This document shows positions 21,190 to 35,115 of a stretch of DNA of 64,000 nt, one piece after another. The stretch spans positions 311,344 through 375,343 of the forward strand of contig KV748228.1 in the NCBI GenBank assembly GCA_001692895.1. Reading direction: 5' to 3'. Below the pieces are notes generated by a model. That model saw only the letters and a program-made list of their open reading frames with translations, did not search any database and was not told the DNA's origin. This DNA is from Cenococcum geophilum 1.58 (Eukaryota; Ascomycota; Dothideomycetes; Gloniales; Gloniaceae). The position numbers and the translations under genes were made by a program. Positions within the stretch are counted from its first letter, which is position 1, and each line of letters begins with the position of its first letter.

Positions 21190-21318
21190 CTAGCAACTTT
21201 TCTTTTTATAGTTACTATCTATATATAAACAGACCGTATGCGATAATATAACAGTAGGTAAAATATAGCAGACTTTGGTAGGTAATACGCCTTATTCTAC
21301 TAACCCGGACTTCTGCTA

Positions 21319-21363
21319 GCTAATTACGATTTTCTATACCCGGCATGGAAAATCGCTATTGGC
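21319..21363 (-). repeat. Palindrome near the Copia-C 3' end
   Basis: Two arms built on GATTTTCTATACCC / GGCATGGAAAATC with flanking GCTAATTA / CTATTGGC form an imperfect 45-bp palindrome. A homologous palindrome is at 35378-35423 in Copia-A2. Confidence 0.7.
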
Positions 21364-21419
21364 TTGCTTACCACTAGCGCCTTAGCGGGTTTGCCTTTAT
21401 CATTGCATCTACTAAGTTA

Positions 21420-24400
21420 TCTTGGCCATTAATCTATTAAATCTTAAAGAGTTCTCGACGCTTGTAAGATTGCTATAGTGCTATAATATTAATTATAAGG
21501 CGCTTCTTCTTTGTAGTACTAAGCTTAACTAAATACTTATAGAGGGAATATAAGTCGGTGCATACGATTATAGGGATAATGGGAAGTTTAAGTCAATCTA
21601 TAATTATCTTTAAGGTAGTTCCGATTGCAATTACTATATTAACTCCGCCGACTATTTTATATATCTCTAACGCTAGAACGCTTTAAGTAACGCGCTTACT
21701 CTTAGTTAAGCTCTAATAGATAAGATTACCGTAGATTATAAAGTCATTCTCTCTAGTAGATTCGTTCGCGATAATAATCTTATATCCTAGCTAGAAGCTA
21801 AAATCTTTATTATTTATAAACGACCCATTAACAAACACAAAGAGCTTAGTGGTGGGAAAATTAATAGGTATATAGAGTAGTCCTTAATTAAGATAGTTTA
21901 TTTGCCAGGAAAGACGCTTATTTAGGGTAAGAACGTTATCCTTAGTTAGTTTCTGGTATTAAGCGGCAATAGAGAGATTAAAGGAAGCCTTAGGTTAATA
22001 GATAGAAGCAACATAAGCTTTATAAGCGCGTTGCTCCACGTATCCTTACTTTAGAGAATTAACATTAATAACGTTAATTTTCTTACCTTAACCCTTTTAG
22101 CGTAAAGCAATAGAATCCTTATTTAGGGAGAGGATGCATCTATTAAAGAGCAATAGTGTTATTAAACTAAGTCTTTCCTTTAGCTTCGCTATAAGATTTG
22201 CCTTTACTAGCTTGTCTTCTTTAAGAGCTAAGAATTGGTTATCTCCTAAGATAATTATATCGTTGGTTTATATACTAACAATTCTAAATAGGGTTCCTAT
22301 AGTTATAATAAGGAAGTAGGGATCGAATATAGAAGTAGTTATTAAAAGCTTCTCCTTATAGTGCTTGCTGTAGGTAGCCCACTAATAGGTTCCTACTTTT
22401 ATAATTCCATATAATAGCTTAAGAACAACCATAATTATATCTTTAAGATATTAGTAGCGAATTTATTCTAGAAGATATGCCAATATTAAGCACTAAAGGT
22501 GCGTCTCTAATTAGATGTAGGCTTAAGTGATATCTTATAAATAAACTACCATTCCGTTCTTTATTAAAGAGGGAGCTAGTACAACAATAACTCGCTAACT
22601 AGCTTATTAAATTATAGGGGATTACGTAAGAATTACCTCCTTACTATTATCGTTATAACCTTAGATAATAAGCCTTAATTTCTTGAATAGGGCGTTAGTA
22701 GCTTTGCCCTTAATCTTGTTAACCATTTTTAACTTAAAGATGCGAACTCTATTAAACTTAGTAGGGTTATACTTCTCAAATTTAAAGACTCCTCTTAAAA
22801 TAAGACCGTTAATCTCTTGTTTGTTAGATGCTTAAAAAGGAGCTCCTAGGGTTATAATACGGCCTTCCTTTTAGAGCTGTTTTGCGAGCTTAAAGTTAGC
22901 CTTCTCTTTAGCTGTTATAAAGGCTATTAATAACTCGTCTCTACTCTTAATAGCGGTAATAAATTACTCTTTAAAATTAATAAGGTGTTGGTAATTTTAT
23001 AATTCTTTTAGGCGACCTCTACCGCGTTATAGTTACAGTACATCTGCTGTAATTATATTAGAATTATGGTCTCCTTCTAGAGCACGTTAATTGTGGTTCT
23101 CCTCTAGGGTATCCTCTAGGGTATTCTTTAGGGAATCCTCTAGGGCATCCTATAAAGGCTCATAACTATTATTCCTATAATAGGGCTTAATAACGGTTAA
23201 ATGGAATTAAGTGGGTCTATAGGGCATTTAAAGAGTATAAGTTTAACTATCGCTTATAATAAGTTTATGTGGCCCTAACTATTCTCCCTTCTTACGCTAT
23301 ACCCGTACTTTAGATTAGAGAGGCAAATTAAGCGTAATTAAGGTATTTAGGCCATTTCTTATTCCTAGTACGTTGTTAACCTAGCGCGTGGTGTAGATAC
23401 GTCACACCTCTTTTATTGCCTTGTAAATAGCCTCAGCTCGTTACATAATAAAGGGAGATAGTGGAGAATTGTTAGTTATTTAAGGGTAAGCGCCAAAGAC
23501 TAGCAATATAGGTATAAGTCCATCTGGACTAGCGGGATCATTAACAGCCTTAACAGCCATCTATAAGATAAGCTCTTCGCTAGCGTCCTTTAGTTCTAAA
23601 GAAATAATCTTATATACTCGGCGCAATAGTATATGGTATCATTTTACTTTTTTAACGCTATTATATGCCTTAATAGGGACTTCCTTAATCTTAATTACTA
23701 TTGCCTTTACTTATTACCGAAACTCTATAGATAAAAAGGTCCTTCCTATATTATAAATAACTTGGTTAGGGGGTCCTAGGTAAATATTAATCTAGCATAA
23801 TTAAAGAGTATCCTATATATTTCTAACTAATATATCCCTTAGGAAACGTGCGGCTTAAAAGAAGGTTAAGAAGTTAATAACTTAGAGTACTAGCTTGCCG
23901 CTAAGATATATAATGTTAATAATAATACAGAAGTTAAAGTTATAGTTATCTTTAAGGGTAAACTTAAATCGGCCAAGGGACTTCTAGTTTATTTAATAGT
24001 AATAGCAGTACTTTATAAGATGCTTAATTATTTTAACCTCGACCTTATAACCTACTTACTAAAGGACCCTAAGCAGTTAGTGGACGGATAGGTGACTAAA
24101 ACAATAATATAGTTGGCGTAGCTCTAACTTAGTTAAATGGCTCCAAGCAACGCTCCTTTTTAGCTGTTAAAGGAGCAACTAAGGGTAACCCTACTTACGT
24201 ATAATGGGCACCCGATTATCTCCCTGGACAAGCACATTTTTAAGGTTATTAAGCTTAACGCCTAATCTATTTATATCTTAGATACAGAATAGGAATAGGG
24301 TATTTATAGGAATAACGTGGAAAGTAATATATCCTAATGGGGTTTAGACCTTAATTATACTAAGAGAGATTATAGTACCCTTGCTAAAGCGGATTGTATA

Positions 24401-26400
24401 TTAGCCTACTATTAATTGGTCAATCTAAACAGATCTATTAAGCTACTAAAGGGCTTAAACTTAAGGTTCTCCTACTATAGATACTCCTACGGCTCTAGTA
24501 TCTGGCATAATACCATAGAAGACATTCGCCAAGTATCTGTCGTTAAAGGAGAACGCGGAACTTTCCTTTAGCTTGTTAAAGATATCTAACTTTATAACAG
24601 AATAGAGCGTAGATTAGTCATTAAGGACAGCAATAGTTTATATGCCATTTACCTTACTATACTCGGTAAAGTATTAGTTAGAGGAGTAGTTCTCAATTTC
24701 TATATCTATAAGGAGCTATTCGGCCTTATTAACCTTACCCTTAAGATCTTCTATACCTTTATATTAAACTAGAAAGCTTTAGAAGTAGGCCATAATAACC
24801 TTATAATTTCTAACGTTTCGTGCGCTTTAGCGGAACTTATTATATACCTCCTTTCGTCTATTAAGGGGGTGCCTAGTTAACTAGTAATTTGGCTTCTTAT
24901 AAATATAGCACTTCTTCTAATAATTGCTCTAAAATGAACCTCCATAATTACCTTATAGTTAACGTTAATTGTACCCTCTACTATATCCCCTACCGCGGCC
25001 ACCATATGTTTAATCGGTCCAGTTATAATTATATTAGTTGGTTAGGTTAATTAAAGTAGGTTAGGGTTAGGTATTAAATTACTATACTTCTTAAGAGCGC
25101 AGAGCTGTGCTAATAGAGGATCTTAATTGGGTATATACTCCTTTATAAGTATTTACAGAATTAAAGAGAGCAAGGTTATATTCTTTAACACCTTAGCATA
25201 CGCTAATAACTTAATCGCGTAGGCTGAAGTCCTCTTAATATAATTTGGATAAACCACACTAAATTATCTAAAGTTAATTAAAGAGCTTTTAAAGACAATC
25301 AAGCCGAGAGACACCTAGGTTTATAGCAATAATTCTTAGGAAGGTAGTCTCTCTCCACTCTAATATATACTGCTGCTTATTCTCTTCTATTTCAAAATAG
25401 TATCTTATCTCATATATCATTCGGTTAAAATTATATCCTTTTCCTGCCAGACAATTATAATAGAAGGTACTAGCGCGGCCCTTAAGCATAACGGAATAGG
25501 CGTTATAATATTGGTTAGGTTCTAGTCCAACCTTCTAGCAACAGTTATAGAAGATGCGCAGCTTTAAATTAAGGATATTATACAGTTCCCCATTAAACCT
25601 CTTCTCCTAATCCAAATAGAGCTTTATAAGCTCTATAAGCATCTTTAAGGTACCTTTAAGCGGTATTAGGCCACGTTAAAATTGCATTAGAGATTAAGGT
25701 GGGGATTGCTTTATAGGCTGTAGTGGAGATATAGAGCCCAATGGAACACGGCGTAGTACTTAGTCTTACTCTAGTAGAGTTTAAAGGTTATTAAATCGCA
25801 AAGTAAAGGGGTCTTGCGCTTACTCTAGAGCAATAGAATTAGAACGTGTCTCTATTAGTATATCGTTTAGATTCTATTATAAGTTAAGCTTCCTTATAGT
25901 GCGTAGTTAGTGCTTAATTTCTTATAGAGTCTATTTATACTCTTCTTTTACGTTAATAATATGCTCCTAAATATTATCTCTAATAGCGCCCCCATCCATG
26001 GGGACAAATACTCTATTCTCCCAAAGGAAGTTACGGAAGTCTTACACAATAACCTTTATCGCGAAAGCCTATATTTCCTTTATCTATCTAACAAAGTCCT
26101 CCTTTATACAATACCAAAGCACAGTATTATTATATTCGCTGTCTTTATAGTATACCATACAGTATAATAAGAATCCGTTTAGGTCCTATTGTTTGGCATT
26201 TATAGGGTTAATATCTTTATACCATATCTCCGGGTTAATATCCTTCTCGTACTTCTTTAGGTAGGTTAACGCCATAATTAGTATAGAATTAACGGGGTGT
26301 CGTACATTAAAGGTAGGTAGGGTTTTCGGTTTTATAGAATCTCGTAGGTTTGCTGTTAAAAGGTAGGCAATTTGAGATATTATTTAACGCGTTTTAGACA
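21420..26400 (-). pseudogene. Copia-C gag-pol relic
   Basis: On the minus strand: gag about 26.3-25.0 kb, with a still-open piece at 25489-25289 (FYYNCLAGKGYNFNRMIYEI and EWRETTFLRIIA, typical of the fungal copia gag); protease and GAG-pre-integrase about 24.5-24.0 kb; integrase about 23.9-23.4 kb (NDPASPDGLIPILLVFGAYP); reverse transcriptase about 22.9-22.0 kb; RNase H ending near 21.43 kb (RFNRLMAKITQ). Stops sit at former Gln/Trp codons throughout. Confidence 0.82.
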
Positions 26401-26669
26401 TTAATTTAGGACCCTAGGTTTAGTAACACTTCTGACCTAGAGTACTTAACCAAATCTTCGTAAACGCAATTGTTCTACGTAATAAACGCAACTTAGTATC
26501 TCCTAGTACTTAGTAACACTTCTATTACTAGTTTTCCATAAGTTTAAGGTAGTATAGTATTGCCGGGATCCATTCCATATAAGCGCATATAGCACCCCTA
26601 CACAAGACTGTCTCTTCTATTAAAAACCTTACTATTCTATAGTTGACTATATATTCAACCACTGATTAG

Positions 26670-26863
26670 TGTTAGTAATACAGGGGAAATTACTAATACT
26701 ACTTAAGTAGATATAGTGATGGAAAAGCTTATTATATTAGATAGGGGAGGGTAAGGAACTTAAGGTTCCTCACCGCGCTAGTGCCACGACGGCACGTGAC
26801 GGCAAGTTACCTCACGTGACGGCAATTTGCCGCACGTAAGGGCAAATTGCCTCACTCCCGACA
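26670..26863 (-). repeat. Copia-C LTR (right copy, element 5' end)
   Basis: On the plus strand runs TGTTAGTAAT to TCCCGACA; 194 bp, same length as the left copy. The differences I noted are transitions. Confidence 0.88.
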
Positions 26864-27139
26864 CCCTTAAAGCTTAAGACCACGTATTAGCTTAACTACT
26901 AACGCGTTAAATCGCCTAGAGAATTATATCTTTACTTAGAGAAGATTACAACCTCCCTTAAGCTTAAGAGAATTTATACTAGCCTTACAGCTAATATAAT
27001 AAATTGCTAAGAGAATAGCAGTCTTGCCAAGAACACTTTATAGGCCTAATAGCTATAGAGAATGTATACACAACCCTTAACCCCGACCTTAACTTTAACC
27101 TTAACTCTTACACCTACCCTTACACCTATAACTATAGCA

Positions 27140-30100
27140 TTAGTAGAGAAATAAAAATAGGCTGTAAAGGTTAGGAAACATAGCGGCGGAATTAATTTAG
27201 GCGAGACTATAAAGGACGAACTAGCAAAGTTTGTAGAAATAAAGATTTATATACACAAGAAGGAGGACTTCTTAGACAATACCCTATAGACTATATTTTA
27301 AGAAGAATTTAAGGAGTTCACCCTAGAAGACTTTTAAAAGATGCGTTCGGATACTAGAGCTAAGCTATAAAAACACCTACTTAAAAAGGAGTGTATGTTG
27401 CCAAGTATAATGCCAAAATTACCCTCTCTAATATATTATTTAATATTATTTAAGAAGAAGAATAACGCAAATAGACGAACAAGGACCTTATAGCAGCTAT
27501 TAATGAGATAAAGGGACTACTAAATACTAGAAGCTTATAAGATTAACTTAATCCCACCCGCGACGGTCTAGCTATAGGTTCAGCTACTAGCCTAGAATTA
27601 GCTTAGCCTATAGCTATAGCTTTAACACCGCCTGGAATACAGATACCTACCCCTATAATACCTACCCCTATAACACCTATACCCCAGCAAACTGCGCCAA
27701 CTACTACCTAATAGCAGTATTACCTTTAGCATAACCCTTAGTAATCTAGCTAATAGCAGCATATCCTATTACAATCTACCCTACAGCAGCAACTAGACCT
27801 AAAAGTAGGAGGAACAGCCTTATATAGTAAAGAGGCTACTATAGTGGCAAAGATATATATAGACAGCCAGAAATATAATAGAGTTAGCGAAAGCTTTAAT
27901 TTTAAATTAACTATCTTTAAAGACATCTGTAGAAGAGCTGGCCTATAACTAGACGATTATATAATTACATTCCCTACTATACTAAAGGGACTCGTATAAG
28001 ATCATTACTACAACCGTACCCTTTTAGCTAGAATATACCTAGAAGCATACACCTATATATAGAACTTCTTTAAAGGACCTAAGTTTTATAGAAAGAACCT
28101 CGCGGAATAGAACGCAATTACACTATAAGGTATTATCAACGCGAATACCAACAAGCCTATATACCAGTGTCTTCAGCTACTAATTAATAAGCTGTGCAAG
28201 TAGTAGCATAGAATTAACCCTAAATTTTAAATACCACTATTTCTTACTAACAAACTAGTTATAGCTTGCTAGGGAGTTCCTACCTATAAAATTGCCGTCT
28301 CAAACCCTAGAAAAGACTTGTCTTAGTTAATTAACAAATTATAGTCTTTAATTATTATATAGGAGAAGGAATACCCTAGCCAAGAAGTGTATACTACCTT
28401 CTTTATAGATCGCCGCTACTATAACTAAAATCGCAACCAAAACAACCAAAATCTTAGCCGTAACCGAATATACGGACAATCTAATAGTAACAGCAGATCT
28501 AAGGGACGTTACTATATCTACTAAAAAGAGGATTGCCGTTTATAAAGATATATAGAGGAGGAATATAATAAGGCTAAGGAGGAATATAAAAGCTGCTTTA
28601 GCAATTAAACCAAAGGACGGTTTAACAACCACTTTAAAGAATACTTTAAGCAGTATATTATTAACTGCGAAGGAGACGATAGTGAGGATTTAGAGGACTT
28701 CGATGAGATCTTTAAAACACTTATTATAGACATTAGATCTAAACTTAGTTTAGAAGAGCTAAAGCAACCTCCTACTACCTACTTTATAACCTTTAGAGAT
28801 CTTACACCTAATAAAGTAACCCTTATAAGCATAGAGCTGGCCAACAAAGCCTTTACCCACTCACTAATAGCGGTAAATATAACAGAAACCGCTATAACCG
28901 CTCTAAGCACTAATCCTTTCGCATATAGTGCTAACGCTAAATTATAATACACCTTAACTGTGTTTATAGGCATTATAATAGACACAGGAGCTTTAAGAAA
29001 GTCTACGGCTGGTTATAGATAATTTTAGGCACTATAAACTGCGGACTTATTTGTAAAATTAGTGTCGGTATTACCTAAGTGCACTTAATTGGCCTATTAA
29101 CTGTTGAATTGATTCTTGTCTAATAGGTGTCGAAAGCAGAGGATTATAAGGATCGCAGTGCCTAAGTAAGGGGCTGATGAGTCACCGTAAGGATGACTAA
29201 TCAGAGACGTGACCACGTAACCTCTGTCCATACATTCCTGTCTATATATTCCGACAATTAGACACCTTAACAAAGGGCTAAGTTAATATACAGTTCGGAA
29301 TAGGTACTACTTTTTTAATTGGAACTATATATATTAATAGTCCAATAGGTAAGATATAGTTTTATATTGTTTAAGCCGATACGCTATTCCTGCTCTGCCT
29401 AGCGGATATAGATAAGCTATAGGTGTACTATAATAACCTCAAAAATGTCCTCGTTACCCATACTAAGGAAGTGCCAGTAGTATAACGGTTTGGCTACCCC
29501 TTTCTTATATAAAACACTTCTCTATAAACTTATCTTTTGGAATCCTTTAATTTAAACCCTTGCTACCTAATAGACACAGAACTATAACAATTACACCGTT
29601 AGTTTGGCCACCTATTAGTTAAAAGGCTATAGAAAGTACTAAACTAAGCTAGCCATAATACTAACAAGAAGACTCTTAAACATCTTACTAAGTACTGTTA
29701 CTATTACTAAAAGCATAGGAAGTTACTAGGATGGTTCCGCTTTACCTTATAGGATAACGTTAATTTTAACTACTATATTATTGTTAATATTATATATATT
29801 AGCGGAAGCCCGTTATTATATATAGTTGATAAGGGAACACGCTTTTAAGCTGGTAGGTAGTTATAGAATATAAGCACCAAATATATATAGGATATATTAC
29901 GGATATGCTGGATTAATATATATCTAGGACCACTAAATCTAGTCACATATAACGCGGGCAAGAACTTTATTAGTAAGGAATTTAAACAGTACATAAGTAC
30001 TATAGGTATTAATATAAAAGGAATTCCAGTTAAAGCCTATAACTCTATTAGTATAGTAAAATAATACCATAGACCGCTACAACGCGTATATCAAATAATT

Positions 30101-32275
30101 ACCGTTAAAATCCCTAATATTAACAAAGACATAGCACTATAAATAGCGTTTAAGGCTATTAATAACACCGCTAGCCTGGATGGATTAGTTCCTATACTAT
30201 TAGTATTCGGCGTATACCCTTAAATAATTAAATTAGATACACTATTACCGTTAGTAATATAGCGAGCAAACGCAATTAAGAAGGCTATAGCAGAAATTCA
30301 AAAACTACGAGCTGAACATTAAATCGCAGACGCCCTAAATATGTGCAACGGACCTAAAACTAACGCGGTATACGACCTACTACTAAACTCACCCGTTTTA
30401 GTATGGAGAGAAGAAAATACAGGCCAAGCTAGACACTTGGACGGACTATATAACCTACTTATAGTTAAAGGAGAAATATATACGGTTAAGTTACTAAATA
30501 AACCTACATCTTTCCGATTTACGGTTATTAAACTATACCTACAACTAGAACTAACTAAGGAGCCTCCTATCTATAACGCCGTAGAGCATATAGAACCTAC
30601 GCGAATTAATAAACCTACGCCTCTATTTTAGGAAGCTGCCCCTTAACTAGCACCAAAATAAGGCTAAGGTCGCCTACGTAAGTACCCCCTGCTTATAGCT
30701 ATAGCAGATATTACAACTTACTTATAAGATAATATTACTTAATTTAGCGACTCCTGGTAAAAGGAACTTACTGGTCTACTTAAGAAAGAAATATTTAAGA
30801 TTACGAAGCTTATAAATATACCCTAAGGTATATAACTCTTTAACTTACGCTTTATAGACAAAATTAAAAACCTAGGTACTAATAAGGCCTTTAAGAAGTC
30901 TTAACTAGTCGTATAGGCGTATAATGACCAGGAGAAAGAGCTTATGTTAACTTAATTACTAACCATTTAGCAAGCTAGCTAGCGACTTATCCTATATATA
31001 GCCGCTATAGGGCTATACAGCCTCTACCTGTGGGATATATTATAAGCCTATATATAGTCTACTATAAACCTAAATTATAAATTTTATGTGCGCCTACCTC
31101 GTAAACTATAGAACGAACTTAGAATTGGTAAGGATACGGTCTTAAAGGTGCTAAAGCCTTTATACGGAGTACTAGAAGCTGATAACTACTAATTTAAAAC
31201 CTACCATTTATATTATATATAGCAGCTATATATAGACCAATCTACGTACAACCCTTGCCTTCTCTAAAGTAATAAACCCTTTAGCATTATGGGCCTATAG
31301 ACTAATAACACTCTATTCTTAGTAGATAAGACCTTTATAGAGGCGAAGCAGAACAAGCTATATAAGGTAAAGTTTATAGCCAAAGAGCGTAAGCAACTTA
31401 CGGTTAATATACCCCTTAAATTTAATAGTAGCCTTATTTAACTTATTCCGGATAGAATTACCCTTACTTAAGAGCGGTAATGCAAAAACCTTAGCCTAAT
31501 TAGCACTAAACTAGCTACAAGTACTAGCTTAAAAGGAGCTACTTATACTTTAATACTAAAAAACCAGTATATTGCCTAACGTGCTAAAGGTGTATATATT
31601 GCGTCTATTTATTAACTAGAGGCCTTATTTAATCTATCCTTTACTACCTAGGTAATTAACCCAGTTAAAGACAATATAAAGAGTTTTAATAAGCGATTAA
31701 GTTAGTAGATTAAGAACGCAAATAGAGGCTTAAAGTTCGTTAAACTAGATATTAACACCTTATAACTCCTAGTATTTACGGACGCTTTCTTTACCAATAA
31801 TAAGGACCTATCTTTATAAATTAGCTACGTACTTATACTAGCAGACGCCTTAAATAAGGCAAATATTATCTATTAGTCCTTAACTAAGTGCAAAAGAGTT
31901 ACTAGAAGTATATTAGCCTTAGAATTATATAGTATGGCGTATAGTTTTGATATAGGCGCTATAATTAAATCTATGCTAGATAAGATCTTACAGGTTAACC
32001 TACCACTTATTCTTTATACCGATTTAAAGTCTTTATATAACTGTCTTATCTAACTAAAAACTATATAAAAGAAACGCTTAATAATTAATATAATATGCCT
32101 TTGTTAAGCTTATAAGCGGAGATAGATTACTAAAGTTAAGTAAATTAATGGAGATACTAACCCTATGGACGCTATAATAAAGGGTAAGCCTTATACGGCA
32201 CTATCACAACTTATTAATATAAATTAAGTTAAATTATAGGCTGTAGAGTGGGTTAAGCAAACGGATTTAACTTTA
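27140..32275 (+). pseudogene. Copia-B gag-pol relic
   Basis: gag about 27.1-28.9 kb; protease IIIDTGALRKS near 28.97 kb, with the canonical DTGA still present, followed by the solo-LTR insertion; GAG-pre-integrase about 29.56-29.75 kb; integrase about 29.8-30.3 kb (NAGKNFISKEFKQY); the longest open piece at 30341-30631 is the integrase C-terminal tail (SPVLVWREENTGQARHLDGL), not a separate gene; reverse transcriptase about 30.77-31.4 kb; RNase H about 31.74-32.23 kb. Numerous RIP-type stops. Confidence 0.85.
29063..29256. mobile_element. Solo LTR inserted in Copia-B protease region
   Basis: 194 bp, TGTCGGTATT to ATTCCGACA, flanked by ATTAG at 29058-29062 and 29257-29261. No internal region remains, so it is a recombined solo LTR of a family not otherwise present in full here. 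It looks less RIP-mutated than the host element. Confidence 0.85.
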
Positions 32276-32332
32276 GTTTAGTATTACTAAAGGTAAACAC
32301 GGGGGCTGCTAAGGCGCTAGTGAAGTTAGGGC

Positions 32333-32565
32333 CAGCAATATAGCAGAATTTGGCAGAATCCGGTAATATGGCAGAATTTAGCAGAATTTAACAACACGGC
32401 AGAATTTAGCAGAATTTAGCAGAATTTAATAACACGGCAGAATTTGGCAGAATTTAGCAACTTGGCAAAATTTAGCAGAATTTAACAACACGGCAGAATT
32501 CGACAGAATTTGGCGATATAGCAGAATTTAGTAAAATTTAGTAGTATAGCAGAAGTCGGCGGAAT
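32333..32565 (+). repeat. Copia-B 3' tail GGCAGAATTT repeats
   Basis: About 15-20 decamers of GGCAGAATTT/AGCAGAATTT type with interspersed AACAC or AATAT steps, between pol and the 3' LTR. Confidence 0.8.
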
Positions 32566-32691
32566 ATAGTATATAACGGGCCCTAGCGCCGTTATAACTA
32601 TTACGTGTTATAGATGGAAGAGCTAGTTATTATATATATGCTACAAATAACGGAAATAGCACGATTTGGTTTCTTTTTAGAGTTGCTCTAG

Positions 32692-32862
32692 TATTGGTAT
32701 ATATATTTATATCACGTATATAGAGCACGTAATCTACGCGAGACGCGTATATATACTATTAACACTGCATTAGAAAATAAGCAATTATCTAATAACTAAT
32801 ACCGCATACGTATCGTAATATAGTAATATTTATGCATGTTAATTAAAGCATATATACCGACA
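32692..32862 (+). repeat. Copia-B 3' LTR
   Basis: Starts TATTGGTATA (decayed TGTTGG), ends TACCGACA; 171 bp. Confidence 0.88.
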
Positions 32863-32943
32863 AACCTTTATTTACTAACTAAATAATTAATAATTATATA
32901 TAATACTAATATAAAATATATAATATTTAAAAATATATATTAA

Positions 32944-33113
32944 TGTCGGAACGTTAATTACGTAATGTAGTTATAAGACTATAAAGCGAGACTAACTGTC
33001 TAACCTTAGAGTAACCCCTTTCTTTAAGACAATAACTAACTACCAACTTTAATACCGCATACGTACCACTATAAGTAATATTCGTGTATATTGATAAAGC
33101 GAGTATACCGACA
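32944..33113 (+). repeat. Copia-A2 5' LTR
   Basis: Starts TGTCGGAACG, ends TATACCGACA; 170 bp. Confidence 0.9.
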
Positions 33114-33152
33114 CTGATTAGTAGACGTATAGATTAGGAAATACGCAATAGC

Positions 33153-33620
33153 AAAGCTCGAAACTACGTATTAGCTTAACTGCTAACGCGTTAAATCGCA
33201 GAGCTATCGCCCTATTTTAGTTAAAGGAGAAAGCTATATTACCCTCAAAGCTTAAAACCACGTATTAGCTTGCTAATACGTTAGATCGCCTAGAGAATCG
33301 TATCTTTATTTAGAGAGAGCTACGTTATCCTTAAAGCTCGAAACCACGTATTAGCTTGCTAATGCGTTAGATCGCCTAGAGGACCCTTAAAGCTCGAAAC
33401 CACGTATTAACTTAACTGTTAATGTGTTAGATCGCCTAGAGGACCGTATCTCTACTAAGAATCGTCTATAGTGTCTAAGAACTGTAGATTTGTTAATAGG
33501 ACACGTACACACCCAGAAGATACTACCCTTAAAGCTCGAGACCACGTATTAGCTTAACCGCCAACGCATTAAATCGCCTAGAGGATTGTATCTTTGCTAA
33601 GAATCGTCTTTAGTCTTTAA
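33153..33620 (+). repeat. Copia-A2 leader tandem repeats
   Basis: Five units begin near 33153, 33247, 33333, 33389 and 33531, each with AAAGCTCGAAACCACG-like openings. A hexamer array of ACCTTA/ACCTCG type follows at 33663-33799. Confidence 0.78.
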
Positions 33621-34810
33621 AAACTGTAGATTTGTCAAGGGGACACGTACACACCCTTATACCATTATCTCTCGACCTTAACCTTAACCTCGACCTTAAC
33701 CTCTACCTCACCCTCGACCTCGACCCCTGACCTTGACCACAACCCTTAACCTCAACCTCACCCTCGACCTTAACCTTAAACCTTAACCTTAACCTATAAC
33801 ACGACAATATGGAAATTAATTGGAAGGAGAGAATTGCTAAGTATAGATACGGAATTGATGTAGATAAGGCTATAAAGGACGAACTGGTAGAGTTTGTAGA
33901 AACGATAATATATCTAATATAAGACCTTACGGATAATGACTTATAGTATATTTTTTAGGAGCAGTTTAAGGGGTTTATAGTAGAGAGCTTTAAGAAGATA
34001 TATATAGATATTAGATCTAAGCTATAAAGACATCTCCTTAAAAGAGGTGTTTACGTAGGCAGACGTACTAGCAGAATTACTGTATCTAAGCTGTTATTTG
34101 AAGTTATATAAGAAGAAAAGCTGCATTAATGGATAGATAAGGAGATTGTAGTAACTATTAAGGAGTTAGCAGAACTACTGGCTATAAGAGCACTATAAGA
34201 CAGGTTAAATTATACTTATAACGGTCTATCGGGTTAGCCTATAGCTATAGTTATAATACCGCCTAGGTCTGCTATACTAACTGCTACTACCTTACCCGGT
34301 CCTCCTTTTGCTAAATATCCTTACCCTATTATTCTAATCGCTATACTACCAGCTACTCTAATTGCTGCCCCCGCTGCCCCTACTACCCCTACTACCCCTT
34401 CTAGTCCTTAATCCTCCAATTATAACTAATTGCTATAGTTAAAAGAGCAGCAGCTATATATATATATACTACCTAAACCAGCCGTGCCTAGTGTAGAGTA
34501 AGGATCTAGGTAAGGACCTAGATATAATAAGGAGGTAGCTATAATTATAAAGATCTATATAGATAACCAAAAGGCTTACTAGGGAGTTCCTACCTATAGA
34601 ACTGCCGTCTTAAACCCTGGAGAAGACTTATCTTAGTTAATTAATAAGTTACGGTCTTTAATTGTTATATAGAAGAAGGAACACCCCAGTTATAGGGTAT
34701 ATACTACCTTTACGGATCGCCGCTACTATAATTAAGATTAAGGCCGAAACCGCGATTAAAATAACTAAGACTACAGCTGTAACTGCAAAGGGGTGGGTTA
34801 AACAACAAAC

Positions 34811-35027
34811 TGTAAGGTATTGCCTGGGTGTATGGTAGAAAGTAGGCAATACCCTTATATAGGAGGAAGAGAGGGACGAACTAATAGGGGGGGGGGGAAG
34901 AGGCTGTAAGCCTAAAGAGCTTATAAGGGGTGGCTAAGGCCTAGCCGAAGGCTACCCTTAGCAGCCCTTAAGAGCTCCCAGGATGTAGCTAAGATAGTGT
35001 TACAGGACTACCCCATAATACCTTACA
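34811..35027. mobile_element. TGTAAGGTATT-ended insertion inside Copia-A2
   Basis: The segment begins TGTAAGGTATT and ends with its exact complement AATACCTTACA (11 bp). Its left part also contains a 10-bp hairpin (GGTATTGCCT / AGGCAATACC) and its middle a run of 12 G. It could be a solo LTR or a small DNA element. Flanking CAAAC and CACGC agree only partly, so a target duplication is not established. Confidence 0.5.
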
Positions 35028-35043
35028 CACGCTTACCTATCTG

Positions 35044-35115
35044 CAATATCCGTAATATCCGCAAGATCCGCAATATTAATAATATCTATAATATTCGCAA
35101 TGTCCGCAATTCTCT
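35044..35115 (+). repeat. 9-bp tandem repeat
   Basis: About eight 9-mers of GCAATATCC type in a row. In one frame they read as Asn-Ile-Arg triplets. The array lies between the foreign segment and the resumed RNase H remnant. Confidence 0.75.

Larger units (their letters stand above)
20996..26863 (-). mobile_element. Copia-C LTR retrotransposon nested in Copia-B (5868 bp)
   Basis: 194-bp LTRs at 20996-21189 and 26670-26863, duplication CCCTT (20991-20995, 26864-26868). It lies on the opposite strand, within the Copia-B leader repeats. RNase H is at the left end and gag at the right end, with integrase between reverse transcriptase and gag, as in copia. Confidence 0.92.
20692..32862 (+). mobile_element. 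Copia-B LTR retrotransposon, split by nested insertions
   Basis: 171-bp LTRs at both ends and the duplication AACCT (20687-20691, 32863-32867). Interrupted by Copia-C at 20996-26863 and by a solo LTR at 29063-29256. Removing both leaves an element of about 6.1 kb, close to Copia-A1 and related to it in leader and protein sequence. Confidence 0.92.

Noticed and set aside
30341..30631. Intact 96-codon frame that could be taken as a small gene
   Set aside because: It continues the Copia-B integrase C-terminal region and simply escaped stop-creating mutations.
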